Below are positions 36,922-45,639 of a stretch of DNA of 64,000 bases, piece after piece. Made by a program: the position numbers and the translations under genes. The stretch is from Legionella brunensis (lineage in GTDB: Bacteria > Pseudomonadota > Gammaproteobacteria > Legionellales > Legionellaceae), in assembly GCF_001467025.1 (NCBI RefSeq), contig NZ_LNXV01000011.1:1-64000 (forward strand), read 5' to 3'. The stretch's first letter is position 1; every line of letters begins with the position of its first letter. Under the pieces are notes generated by a model. That model ran no database searches. It was not told the origin of the DNA and saw only the letters and a program-made list of their open reading frames with translations.

Positions 36922-37608
36922 CTATTTTCTCTTTACTAAGGCAATTAATCGTACTGGTGCTTCAGTAGCTTCAGCTATTTTTAGAGGCAAAATTAAGATA
37001 TAGCTTCCTATTGGAGGGAGCAGAACAGCATTCGCGACATTTTCTACAATGTATTTTCCAGCCCCTAAAAAAGCCTGATGGACGAGGTATCCCACATTAG
37101 GTCTATCTGGAGAGAGCGTATCAATCCCCAATCCCACTACCTCACGTTGCAAGAGTAACTCAGCAGCATCAAGTCCAAGGCAAGGGAACATATGATTATT
37201 GTGATATTTTTCAGGTTGTCCCCAGTATTGTTCCCAGCCGGTTCTCACGATTACAAAAGAGCCGCGATTTATCTTTCCATTAGTTGCTTCAAAATCCAAA
37301 ATATCTTTTGTGTCTACTTTATAATCAGTTGTTATTGCTTTAGAAACATCGATAACTACACAAGGCGCAATCAGTTCATTTAAATGAAGCTCTGCTATCG
37401 TTTTCCCCCCTTTGATGCAATGCGCAGGAGCATCAAGGTGAGTACCAATACCAGCATCCATAGTAAGACGCTGTACACGAAAAGACACTGCTGCGTCACT
37501 TTCATAGTCCTGAATATTTTGGTGCTGAAAGCCACAAGTTCCCTCCCAACTGGGAATTGAGCTAGACAGAGTGTGGGTTAAATCAAGAATAACATATGGG
37601 AAAGTCAT
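36922..37608 (-). CDS. cyclase-family metal-dependent hydrolase (kynurenine formamidase-like)
   Basis: A 228-residue member of the cyclase/KynB family (PF04199). The metal-site motif appears as GIGTHLDAPAHC, where the usual HxGTHxDxPxH has Gly in place of the first His; LDLTHTLSSSIPSWEG at the N-terminus is the family's opening pattern. The best-known member hydrolyses N-formylkynurenine; others act on different cyclic amides or thioesters. No other kynurenine-pathway gene is near, so the substrate is open. Missing the first His may alter metal binding. A small 6-bp inverted repeat AGTCAC/GTGACT overlaps the stop codon. Confidence 0.8.
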   Translation of the reverse strand: MTFPYVILDLTHTLSSSIPSWEGTCGFQHQNIQDYESDAAVSFRVQRLTMDAGIGTHLDAPAHCIKGGKTIAELHLNELIAPCVVIDVSKAITTDYKVDTKDILDFEATNGKINRGSFVIVRTGWEQYWGQPEKYHNNHMFPCLGLDAAELLLQREVVGLGIDTLSPDRPNVGYLVHQAFLGAGKYIVENVANAVLLPPIGSYILILPLKIAEATEAPVRLIALVKRK

Positions 37609-37629
37609 GCGTTCAAACCACTATAAAGG

Positions 37630-39510
37630 TTACTCCAGTAAATTAGTAATAGCATCCTTTTCCAATTGCGAATTAAACTCAGGCACTAAACTCTTTAATA
37701 AAATGTAAAGCTCTGCATTATTATGCATGGTACAAGCCATATTAAGCAGCCTAATTGTCTGCGTTAATTCCGTCCATTCAAGATGACGAAACTTGGCTTT
37801 AAACAATTTTTCATGTTCAGTTTGAGCTAACTGCTCGGAAGGATGAAACAGTTCTTCAAATAATTTTTCACCTGGTCTTAAACCCGTGTATTCGATAGCA
37901 ATGTCTTTCCCAGGCTCTTTCCCAGCCAAACGAATCATTTGTTCAGCAAGATAACTAATTTTAATAGGCTCCCCCATATCCAGAACAAAGATTTCTCCAC
38001 CATGCCCATTAGCCATTGCTTGTAAAATTAACTGACAAGCCTCTGGAATCGTCATAAAATACCGTTGAATATCCGGATGAGTCACTGTAATAGGGCCACC
38101 TGCTTGCAGTTGCTTTTGGAATAAAGGTACTACACTACCAGCCGAGCCAAGGACATTACCAAAACGCACCGTGATAAATTGAGTATCCACTCTCTCATTT
38201 AAGTTTTGGCAATAAATTTCCGCAACTCGTTTTGTTGTGCCCATTACATTTGTGGGATTAACTGCTTTATCGGTAGAAATTAAAATGAATTTTTCAACGC
38301 CTACTGCCACGCTAGCTTCAGCAATAACTTGGGTACCAATCACATTATTTTGCACTGCTACCCGAACTTGCTCTTCCAACATAGGAACATGCTTATACGC
38401 TGCCGCATGAAACACAATTTGAGGCTTAAATTGATGAAAAAGAAAATCAACTGCAGTGATATCTGTAACAGAAATTAATCCCAACTCAAGAGGGACATCA
38501 GGAAATCTTTTTGTTAACTCAAGTTCAATTTTATACAAATTAAACTCTGAATTATCCACAACTAATAATTTACTGGGCTGGAGTAACATAATTTGACGGC
38601 ATAACTCTGAACCAATAGAGCCGCCTCCCCCCGTTACAAGAATCCGTTTATCTTTAATACCAGATGCTATTTTTTCCCATTCTAATTGAACTTGATCCCG
38701 TCCCAACAAATCTTCAATATTGACATCCCTCAGAGCATTGACCTCTACTCGGCCGGCAGCTAAAGCAGGAATGCTAGGCAATGTTCTGAATGGTACCTTG
38801 CAATTTTCACAATGAGTCACTATACGACGCATAGCAGCGGAGCGAGCTGAAGGGATGGCAATAAATATTAGATCAATTTTACATTCAGCTACTAAGTCGA
38901 CCAAATCGCGGGTAGTACCTAACACCCTAACGCCATGCACCTCCAAACCTCGTTTTCCCACGTTATCGTCTACAAAACCAACAGGGAAATAAGATTGTGT
39001 GCGCTTTAAATCACGTACCAAACTCTCACCAGCGCGCCCCGCTCCAATAATTAAAACCCGCTTACATTCAATGGAGTATCCCTTTTCTTGCCAATCCCAG
39101 TAAGAACGTAATATTAACCGCCCTCCACATAACAAGAGGATTAAAGTCATATCATACAAGGGTAATACCGAACGAGGAATATGTTGCAGCAGAGGGGTAA
39201 AGTACAATACCAACATGGATAGGACAGTAGCACAAGCAGTCGCCTTAATGATTTTTGCCACATCGTTTAAGGAAGAAAAACGCCAGAGTCCACGATAAAC
39301 TTTAAAGTAATAGTAACAACCAATTTGTATCAGAGCTAAAGTCAGTAATGACAATAGAGAATAAGAACTTGTCAGATCTCTTGGAAAAGGCTGCAAGTTA
39401 TAACGTAACCAATAAGCAAAATACCAGGCTGCAGGAATTGCTAACGCGTCAAAGGCAATTACAGGCCACTTTTTGTATAACTTCTGAAAAAACATACCCA
39501 TACTCTGCAT
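37630..39510 (-). CDS. CapD/WbpM-like membrane UDP-sugar 4,6-dehydratase
   Basis: A 626-residue inner-membrane enzyme for surface polysaccharide building. The N-terminus has about four membrane helices (to about 130). A first Rossmann region has IGAGRAGES near residue 150; the catalytic SDR domain begins with TGGGGSIGSE near 295 and has STDKAVNPTNVMGTTKR, where Met replaces the usual Tyr before the Thr-x-Lys segment, as in FlaA1/PglF/WbpM (S-M-K triad). The family converts UDP-GlcNAc to the 4-keto-6-deoxy sugar used for bacillosamine, QuiNAc or FucNAc type residues. It follows the UbiA/GT-C pair by 72 bp on the same strand. Confidence 0.88.
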   Translation of the reverse strand: MQSMGMFFQKLYKKWPVIAFDALAIPAAWYFAYWLRYNLQPFPRDLTSSYSLLSLLTLALIQIGCYYYFKVYRGLWRFSSLNDVAKIIKATACATVLSMLVLYFTPLLQHIPRSVLPLYDMTLILLLCGGRLILRSYWDWQEKGYSIECKRVLIIGAGRAGESLVRDLKRTQSYFPVGFVDDNVGKRGLEVHGVRVLGTTRDLVDLVAECKIDLIFIAIPSARSAAMRRIVTHCENCKVPFRTLPSIPALAAGRVEVNALRDVNIEDLLGRDQVQLEWEKIASGIKDKRILVTGGGGSIGSELCRQIMLLQPSKLLVVDNSEFNLYKIELELTKRFPDVPLELGLISVTDITAVDFLFHQFKPQIVFHAAAYKHVPMLEEQVRVAVQNNVIGTQVIAEASVAVGVEKFILISTDKAVNPTNVMGTTKRVAEIYCQNLNERVDTQFITVRFGNVLGSAGSVVPLFQKQLQAGGPITVTHPDIQRYFMTIPEACQLILQAMANGHGGEIFVLDMGEPIKISYLAEQMIRLAGKEPGKDIAIEYTGLRPGEKLFEELFHPSEQLAQTEHEKLFKAKFRHLEWTELTQTIRLLNMACTMHNNAELYILLKSLVPEFNSQLEKDAITNLLE

Positions 39511-39582
39511 ATTAAAACAAGTCCTTTAAGTGAGTGCAGCACAAAATTTCAACTGAATTGTGAGGTTGTATCTTACTACAGC

Positions 39583-41094
39583 TCAATTTGATAGGGTATA
39601 AATTTCATAACGATATGACGATTTTTGATTACGCACACTATAAGCAGTGCTAATTGTATACGATTTGCTTGTTTTTAATTCTTTTTTTAGACATACATCA
39701 GTAGGCGAATAAATGATACGACCTTCCGTCACCAACGAGGTTAAAATAATAATTTCCGGCTTAGTTTTAATCACCTCTCTACATAACCACAAATATTTAT
39801 TTTGTGTTGATATGGAAGTCATCTTCTTATTATTTAAGCAATACGAATCTATAAAATTCAATGAGCTTAAATATGGGATCATGCCACTGTCTGCCAAAAC
39901 GACTTGGCTGCTTGCTTTAGCATATTTATTTAGCCAGTCCACTACTTGTTCTCTCAGTCGCAGACCCTCTTGGGGATTGATGGCAAAAGATCGATAACTT
40001 GTTAAAGTCATCTTGGGTATAAAGAAAATGGCAAATAATAAAACACTTACTACCAGATAAGTGTCAAATAAAGCACTTTTTTTCGGTAAGAAATAACGAA
40101 TTAAGTCCATAATGCCTTGAAGGGTTAAAGGCAACAATAAAATAAAAGCAGGTAAAAATAGACGATTTGCAAATGCGACAACAGGATCAGCACCAATGAG
40201 TAATCCCAGATAAACTAATGAAGGAGACCATAGAAAAAAATGACGTTTGTCTTTTGCTTTAAGTGTTGCCCAAAGTGCAAATAGCATAAAAGGCCAAGCC
40301 AGGTGCAAATATGCCAAATCTAAGGTTAGGGAAAAATCATTAAACCCTTTGCAATAAACAGGATTAGGGAATAAATGCCCATAATAAAGCCATCGCCAGA
40401 AAAAATAAGGTAAAAAAATCAAAGCGAAGGTAAAACAACTTAGTAGTAGCCCAATGTAGTACTTTCTTACCCCTGCTTTTGGCTTATCAATGATTGCCAA
40501 ACTATAAAAAACTAACACGAAGAGAGGTGCTTCAGGTCTCGTGAGCCCAGCTAATGCGAATAAAAACCCTGCTAAGATCCAATAAAACCAACTCCCCCCT
40601 TCTCTATCGTTGGGGAATAAGCGATACCCCATAGCACGAAACAAAAAAAATAAAGCAAAGCATAAAAGAGCTTGATAAGTACTGGTTTCTAATCCACTTA
40701 CACTCCACAAGATCTCACCGCGATACAGAAGTAACCAAATGCAAGGGATAAATGAGACCCAGCTTAAAAACCAATAACGCGAAAGGTAATAAAGGCTAAT
40801 CGAACTCAAAACCAATCCCCCGACTCCGATACCTTTTAGTGTACTAACGGGATCAAGATTCAACTTCATTGCCAGGGCAGCAAGGACTACGAAGCTAAAA
40901 TTAGAATATCCTTCAACAGGCTCTTCACCAACATTCCATAATAATCCCTGCCCTAAAATCCAATGTTTCGCATAGCGCAGAGGAATATACATATCATCAA
41001 TGGTAAACGGCCAAATTGCAGTGACTTGTAATAAGAGGAGGTAGCAAAAACATAAACCTAAAAAAAACACTAAAATTAATTTCTTATTGCTCAT
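39583..41094 (-). CDS. GT-C membrane glycosyltransferase, AftB/pilin-arabinosyltransferase-like
   Basis: A 503-residue protein with about ten membrane segments. The first periplasmic loop carries TIDDMYIPLRYAKHW and EEPVEGYSNF; the Asp-Asp pair and the EGYSNF sequence are typical of GT-C enzymes using polyprenyl-phosphate sugars, including arabinofuranosyltransferases of the AftB type. The C-terminal part is a soluble periplasmic-type region (DSGMIPYLSSLNFID). It overlaps the UbiA-like gene by 4 bp, so donor synthesis and transfer are probably coupled. The acceptor may be LPS, a pilin or another envelope glycan. Fold assignment is firm; sugar identity is inference. Confidence 0.75.
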   Translation of the reverse strand: MSNKKLILVFFLGLCFCYLLLLQVTAIWPFTIDDMYIPLRYAKHWILGQGLLWNVGEEPVEGYSNFSFVVLAALAMKLNLDPVSTLKGIGVGGLVLSSISLYYLSRYWFLSWVSFIPCIWLLLYRGEILWSVSGLETSTYQALLCFALFFLFRAMGYRLFPNDREGGSWFYWILAGFLFALAGLTRPEAPLFVLVFYSLAIIDKPKAGVRKYYIGLLLSCFTFALIFLPYFFWRWLYYGHLFPNPVYCKGFNDFSLTLDLAYLHLAWPFMLFALWATLKAKDKRHFFLWSPSLVYLGLLIGADPVVAFANRLFLPAFILLLPLTLQGIMDLIRYFLPKKSALFDTYLVVSVLLFAIFFIPKMTLTSYRSFAINPQEGLRLREQVVDWLNKYAKASSQVVLADSGMIPYLSSLNFIDSYCLNNKKMTSISTQNKYLWLCREVIKTKPEIIILTSLVTEGRIIYSPTDVCLKKELKTSKSYTISTAYSVRNQKSSYRYEIYTLSN

Positions 41095-41984
41095 TTAATT
41101 AATGCAATAAAGGTTAGGATTAAAAAACAGATTAAGTTAAAGCGCGATAAATTATCATTAAAGAAAAGAGATACTGGGTCATCATTCTCTGTATTTCTTG
41201 TTGTTAACCATGCAAAACGCCATATTCCTATTGCTGCAAAGGGTAATGTTAATAAGAAATAAAATGACTCGTCGCGCGCATAAACAGTATAAAACAGATA
41301 AGTCACAAAACTAGCAATTGCCGTCAGTACAATTAACACATCAAGCAATCGTGATGGGTATTTTTTCAGCACAGCCCTCGTGGAAATTCTTAATCCTAAT
41401 TGTTTCTCTAATCGTCGCTTGCACAAAGCGATAAACAGACTAATCAATGTAGCCGTAAAAGCCAACCACCAGGAAATAGGCAATCCTATACCAATCGTGC
41501 CCGCTAAAACACGCAATAAAAAACCACTCGCAATACAAAGCACATCCAATATGGGTACATTCTTAAGCAAATGGTTATAAGTCAAATTTATTAATAAGTA
41601 GATTCCAAGAAGAGCAGCCAAATTACTGGAGATAGACCAGGCTAACAACAAGCCTCCAATTAAAAGTAAAGCTAACATGCTTACAGCAAAGTCCAGAGAA
41701 ACCTCTCCTGAAGCTAATGGACGATAACATTTTTGCGGGTGTAGTCGATCTTCTTCTCTATCTTGAAAATCATTGTAAATGTAAACAGCACTGGCAATTA
41801 AGCAAAAAGAAAGTGCCGCCAATAGGGCATCTGGAAGATATTCACGTGAACCTGAGTAGAAAACACCAAGTAAAACAAAGGCTGCTTTAGTCCAATGTGA
41901 TAATCTAAGTAGTTTAAAAAAATGCTTGATTGACGTCATCGCGATTGCCCAAAAAATCAACTTCTTAATTAATATAACCATCAC
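41091..41984 (-). CDS. UbiA-family decaprenyl-phosphate phosphoribosyltransferase-like protein
   Basis: A 297-residue membrane prenyltransferase-fold protein with about eight helices. The first Asp-rich motif is NDFQDREEDRLHP, as in the DPPR synthase branch of UbiA (Rv3806c-like), which transfers phosphoribose from PRPP to polyprenyl phosphate; ubiquinone-type UbiA proteins differ after this motif. The second Asp-rich site of quinone UbiA enzymes is not obvious. Coupled by a 4-bp overlap to a GT-C transferase, which fits a polyprenyl-phosphate-pentose donor. The epimerase pair (DprE1/DprE2) needed to reach arabinose is not in the window. The start may be the ATG at 41939 (MTSIKHF). Confidence 0.78.
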   Translation of the reverse strand: MMVILIKKLIFWAIAMTSIKHFFKLLRLSHWTKAAFVLLGVFYSGSREYLPDALLAALSFCLIASAVYIYNDFQDREEDRLHPQKCYRPLASGEVSLDFAVSMLALLLIGGLLLAWSISSNLAALLGIYLLINLTYNHLLKNVPILDVLCIASGFLLRVLAGTIGIGLPISWWLAFTATLISLFIALCKRRLEKQLGLRISTRAVLKKYPSRLLDVLIVLTAIASFVTYLFYTVYARDESFYFLLTLPFAAIGIWRFAWLTTRNTENDDPVSLFFNDNLSRFNLICFLILTFIALIK

Positions 41985-42212
41985 TATATCATCAGTTTTT
42001 CAATAGGTTAATTAGATACTGACGAGCATGTTCGATATTGAGTCGACTAAGTAAATTTTTGTACCAACCAACGATTTACCAAAATTTTATTTATTTGCTA
42101 CCTAAAATGCTGATCAAGGAATTTATCATTACAAAATGAATGTAAATTGATCATGTGTAAGCTAAATTAAACTGCTTTGTATCAAATCTTAGTAAAATTT
42201 AACCAATTAAGA

Positions 42213-42240
42213 TTGCAATTAACCAGAGAATACGTAATAT
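42213..42240 (+). promoter_or_regulatory. putative promoter of the membrane orphan gene
   Basis: TTGCAA, 16-bp spacer, TAATAT, 42 bp before the ATG, in a 298-bp AT-rich gap (41985-42282) in which I see no gene. The surrounding ATTAAGATT/ATTAACCAG pair is loosely like a tandem PmrA element but at a 12-bp rather than an 11-bp period. Confidence 0.3.
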
Positions 42241-42282
42241 AAAAAACTAGGACGATATTTTAACAATGGACTGAGGTGCATT

Positions 42283-43749
42283 ATGCTCTTCGTGCTATCT
42301 GATGGATTTATTATCAATCTAAGCAATCTGCGTTTAGATTATCAAAAACGAACTGGTGTAACGCTTGATGAAAGCCAGCAACCTTATGCAATTAGCCTTT
42401 TTTTTGGGGCCAAGGATATTAAGGCTCGCAATAAGCAAATTAGTTTTATTGAAAAATGGCTTGCTGCATTTCAAAAAGATTTACATATAGAGAATCCGCT
42501 TACTCCTGAGGAAGTACAAAAACTATTTCAGAAAATGCTTTCTGCAGAGAAAACAACCACTGAAGATACGCAGGCAATAGTTAAATATGAATCATCCTCT
42601 TCCCCAATTACAGCGGAAGCAATTGAAAATCAAATCACTGCTTTACGTGTACTGATAACTACATGCTTATATGTCAAATCACAAATTGATTCAACCTATA
42701 CCGTACGTTCAGGCTCTTCTGCAATTTTAGAACAGCTTATGAATGAAGCAATGGGGGCAACCTCGACAAATTATATTGATGAAGAGACCAAAGCTTGCTG
42801 CTTATTGGCTACCAAGCGTTTTCTTTCAGAAAAAGGACGTTTTGAAGCAATTAATGCCAGCTTAAAATCACGATTTACTGAAAAGCAATGGGCTGATTTT
42901 TCAAATTTTGTTACCCATGAATGCGATGCATTAAAGGGTAAATATAAAACCAACTATCCAGTTACCAGTGTAATGATGCCACTGATGGGTAAGCCCTTGG
43001 AGTTTGCTGGCTATACAACAGGTTTTATATTAGGAGAAATGGTTGGTAAGTCTACTAAATTACTCCGAACCAGACATGCCCTGACTGCAGCTATAGGCAG
43101 TGGTTTAATGTTGATCATGGGACCCAGTGCAAGTGTTGGGGTGATGTTACTTGCCCCCACTTATGCTGGCCGTATCTTGGATACATTTTGCGGGGTCACG
43201 CTAGCCTGGATATTGGGGGCTGCAGGTAATATTGCAGGACAAGGTCTAGGCTTAGGTGTAGGATTGTCAGTCGATCTCAGTTGGAAAATAATGTATAACA
43301 GCTTTACTTTATTATCTCGGCTTTATTCTGGCCGCAACCATCTAGAAAAATTAAATGGCATTTCTTTGATTAGTGGTCATCGTATTGTTGATGGCGCAGA
43401 ATTAAAAATTGTTGATATGGAAAATCTAGCCAAAGAGTTACCTCAAGATTATCAACTCTGCCCTGTGACTTTTGATATTGGTGAAGACGCACTTAAAGTT
43501 ACTGTCAATGAGCAACAAACGGCCATTATTCCTTGGAGCAAGGATAATCAACTTATCTACATGGAAGAATTACAAAAATTATTTGCTGCACGGGCTCAAA
43601 TAGAATCACAAGAGCATGGTGATGTCATCCCAACTGTATATACACCATTAGTTGAACAAGTTGATGAAGTACTCCCATCCTCTGATGCAAAACAAGAGGG
43701 TTTAAAAGAAGTGAAAGATACAGTAAGTTCAGCAATATCCTTATTTTAG
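42283..43749 (+). CDS. orphan protein with central hydrophobic region, effector candidate
   Basis: A 488-residue protein I do not recognise. Residues about 1-225 are soluble and helical. About 265-330 is strongly hydrophobic and Gly/Ala-rich (GSGLMLIMGPSASVGVMLLA, then AWILGAAGNIAGQGLGLGVG), enough for two or three membrane passes. The remainder is soluble, with an acidic C-terminus (VEQVDEVLPSSDAKQEGLKE). A good Shine-Dalgarno (GAGG, 7 bases) supports the ATG. Internal membrane hairpins without a signal peptide plus an acidic tail fit Dot/Icm effectors that lodge in host membranes, but that is inference. The secreted DUF4431 gene follows after 27 bp. Confidence 0.7.
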   Translation: MLFVLSDGFIINLSNLRLDYQKRTGVTLDESQQPYAISLFFGAKDIKARNKQISFIEKWLAAFQKDLHIENPLTPEEVQKLFQKMLSAEKTTTEDTQAIVKYESSSSPITAEAIENQITALRVLITTCLYVKSQIDSTYTVRSGSSAILEQLMNEAMGATSTNYIDEETKACCLLATKRFLSEKGRFEAINASLKSRFTEKQWADFSNFVTHECDALKGKYKTNYPVTSVMMPLMGKPLEFAGYTTGFILGEMVGKSTKLLRTRHALTAAIGSGLMLIMGPSASVGVMLLAPTYAGRILDTFCGVTLAWILGAAGNIAGQGLGLGVGLSVDLSWKIMYNSFTLLSRLYSGRNHLEKLNGISLISGHRIVDGAELKIVDMENLAKELPQDYQLCPVTFDIGEDALKVTVNEQQTAIIPWSKDNQLIYMEELQKLFAARAQIESQEHGDVIPTVYTPLVEQVDEVLPSSDAKQEGLKEVKDTVSSAISLF

Positions 43750-43776
43750 ATTGATTAATTTTTTATAGGAAAAAGA

Positions 43777-44205
43777 ATGAAGATTTTAGCGTACTTATTA
43801 TTGTTATGCTCAAGCGTCTCTTCTTTGGCTCAATCTAACTCTCTCGATAATTGTTTAATTGAGGGAAATGATATTAAGCTAACGGGACAGCTTGGCGTAC
43901 AACAATTTCCTGGTCCTCCTGATTACACGAGCATCGCTAAAGGAGATAAACCAGAGTCCTATTGGATTTTAACAACTCAACACCCCTACTGTGGTGAGGG
44001 ACAAGACCTTACTAGCGGAAAATCACATCGTTTAGATGAAAAATCACAACACTTTCAGCTAGTTCTCACTCCTAAGCAGTATGAAAAGCATAGAAATTTA
44101 TTGAATAAGCAGATAATTGTTAAAGGACAAATGTTTATTGCCCACACAGCTCATCACCATACCCCGATGCTCATTGAAGTTAGCAGTATGGAGGCAGCTC
44201 CTTAA
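43777..44205 (+). CDS. secreted DUF4431 protein
   Basis: A 142-residue exported protein. Residues 1-19 form a signal peptide (MKILAYLLLLCSSVSSLAQ) with likely cleavage near SLAQ. The mature part has the DUF4431 pattern: LTGQLGVQQFPGPPDYTSIAKGD, ESYWILTT, and a C-terminal FIAHTAHHHTPML. The conserved His cluster (AHHHT) suggests metal binding, unproven. Two Cys residues could pair in the periplasm. The ATG follows AGGAAAAAG. Function of the family is unknown. Confidence 0.82.
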   Translation: MKILAYLLLLCSSVSSLAQSNSLDNCLIEGNDIKLTGQLGVQQFPGPPDYTSIAKGDKPESYWILTTQHPYCGEGQDLTSGKSHRLDEKSQHFQLVLTPKQYEKHRNLLNKQIIVKGQMFIAHTAHHHTPMLIEVSSMEAAP

Positions 44206-44243
44206 ATCACCCGTTTCTGCCTAAAGAATGGGAATAACCAAAT

Positions 44244-44573
44244 TTAGTTTTTAAATATAAAATAAGCAGCTCCCATCATGCATAAACCTGCATAAAGAAA
44301 ATTTAATCCAACTGGTTTATGCATATAGTAATAAGCAAAAAAGGCAAATACGCACATTGTGATTATCTCTTGAATAACCTTTAATTGCCCCAAATCGAAT
44401 TCTTTATAGCCGATACGATTTGCAGGAACCTGAAGCAGATATTCAAAAAAGGCTATGCTCCAACTAACCAAGATAGCAATATACAAGGGCTTATTATTCA
44501 AATTTTTTAGATGACCATACCAAGCGAAAGTCATAAAAACATTCGAGGCCAAGAGTAGTAATATTGTTTTCAT
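44244..44573 (-). CDS. DUF486 small DMT-like membrane protein
   Basis: A 109-residue inner-membrane protein with four hydrophobic helices, of the DUF486 family within the drug/metabolite transporter superfamily. MTFAWYGHLK in the first helix and QVPANRIGY in the middle are family patterns. An upstream ATG at 44603 would add ten residues; the ATG at 44573 matches the usual N-terminus (MKTILLLLASN). Transport activity has not been inferred from sequence. It lies 14 bp after truD's stop codon side, in the same direction. Confidence 0.8.
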   Translation of the reverse strand: MKTILLLLASNVFMTFAWYGHLKNLNNKPLYIAILVSWSIAFFEYLLQVPANRIGYKEFDLGQLKVIQEIITMCVFAFFAYYYMHKPVGLNFLYAGLCMMGAAYFIFKN

Positions 44574-44617
44574 TTTAATTTTTCTAATCATTGAGCGCAG
44601 CATGCAAAATCTATTTG

Positions 44618-45637
44618 CTAACTGCTTAGGATTAACTCCCGCACAACGGATGTCGCATAACTCCCAGCAGTTAATTTAAACGAGAGATACAAGTTATTGT
44701 CCTGCCAGTCCCACATCATACATTCAACCGCTAGTCTTAGAGAACGATAGCTACGCTCTAAGCCGTGTTTCTCCAGTGCACTACACCAGGACTCATACCC
44801 AGCCAGCGCTTTTTGTTGATGAAGGAGTGCTTGCATTTTGACCCGTTCTTCACCCCTCCCCCAAAGTGGGGCAGCAGGCGAAATATCAAACAACTCTATT
44901 CGTTTTTTAATATCTTCATCAGGTTCATCAATTGAGAAAATACTATTGGTTCCAGACAATTGCATTACATCCCCAGTAATTGCCTTATTCCAAGTGGCAG
45001 TTTGAATCCGCTCACTTAAAATCTGATTAAACAAAAATGATCGGGCTGCTGAATAATAAATACCTCGTAAAAAATGATTTTTTACTTTAACACCACCTAA
45101 AAGTAACTGCTCAGCCTTTACTAAATTTTGATTTTCATAACCAAAACGTTGCGCACCAAAATAATTCGGCACACCACCATGATAAATTTTTTGCAGCCGC
45201 TCTTCGACATCATTACAATCATCAAGCTCGCGAATTATTAACAGAAACTCATTGGCAGCAAGAGCACCTGTTCTTAATTTTTTTGCATGGCGTTGATATT
45301 GTATTACTCGCCAACCGTCTCCCTTCAACAAATGGGGTGAATCAATTTCTTCACCAGGGCAATGTATAGAAAACCATTGCGTTGTTACTGCCTCTTTGTC
45401 TTTTAAACCAGCATAAGAAATTACTTTTTCTGATTTTCCAAGAGAGCGCGCTAGTTGCTTAGCTAACTCTTCTGTATTTAAACCCTTTTTCTCTACTTGC
45501 AAGTATAAATGCTCCCCCTCCCCCGTTAAATTAAAACCAAGTATTTCATTGACCTTAAAGTCGTCTGGAGAGGCTTTTATTTTTCCTAAACTCTGTGGAG
45601 TTCCATATGCAAAAGTGAAATGGTGGTTATTAAACAT
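44618..45637 (-). CDS. truD: tRNA pseudouridine synthase D
   Basis: A 339-residue enzyme that converts U13 of tRNA-Glu to pseudouridine. The catalytic segment AGLKDKEAVTTQWF contains the nucleophilic Asp; the N-terminal KASPDDFKVNEILGF and the central VPNYFGAQRFGYENQN are characteristic of TruD. Length equals the E. coli enzyme (349) closely. It follows terC by 2 bp, so the two are likely cotranscribed; the usual surE/ispF neighbours are absent. Confidence 0.95.
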   Translation of the reverse strand: MFNNHHFTFAYGTPQSLGKIKASPDDFKVNEILGFNLTGEGEHLYLQVEKKGLNTEELAKQLARSLGKSEKVISYAGLKDKEAVTTQWFSIHCPGEEIDSPHLLKGDGWRVIQYQRHAKKLRTGALAANEFLLIIRELDDCNDVEERLQKIYHGGVPNYFGAQRFGYENQNLVKAEQLLLGGVKVKNHFLRGIYYSAARSFLFNQILSERIQTATWNKAITGDVMQLSGTNSIFSIDEPDEDIKKRIELFDISPAAPLWGRGEERVKMQALLHQQKALAGYESWCSALEKHGLERSYRSLRLAVECMMWDWQDNNLYLSFKLTAGSYATSVVRELILSS

Positions 45638-45639
45638 AA

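Noticed and set aside
42190-42230. PmrA-like pair ATTAAGATT/ATTAACCAG upstream of the membrane orphan
   Set aside because: Period is 12 bp instead of 11 and matches are weak.
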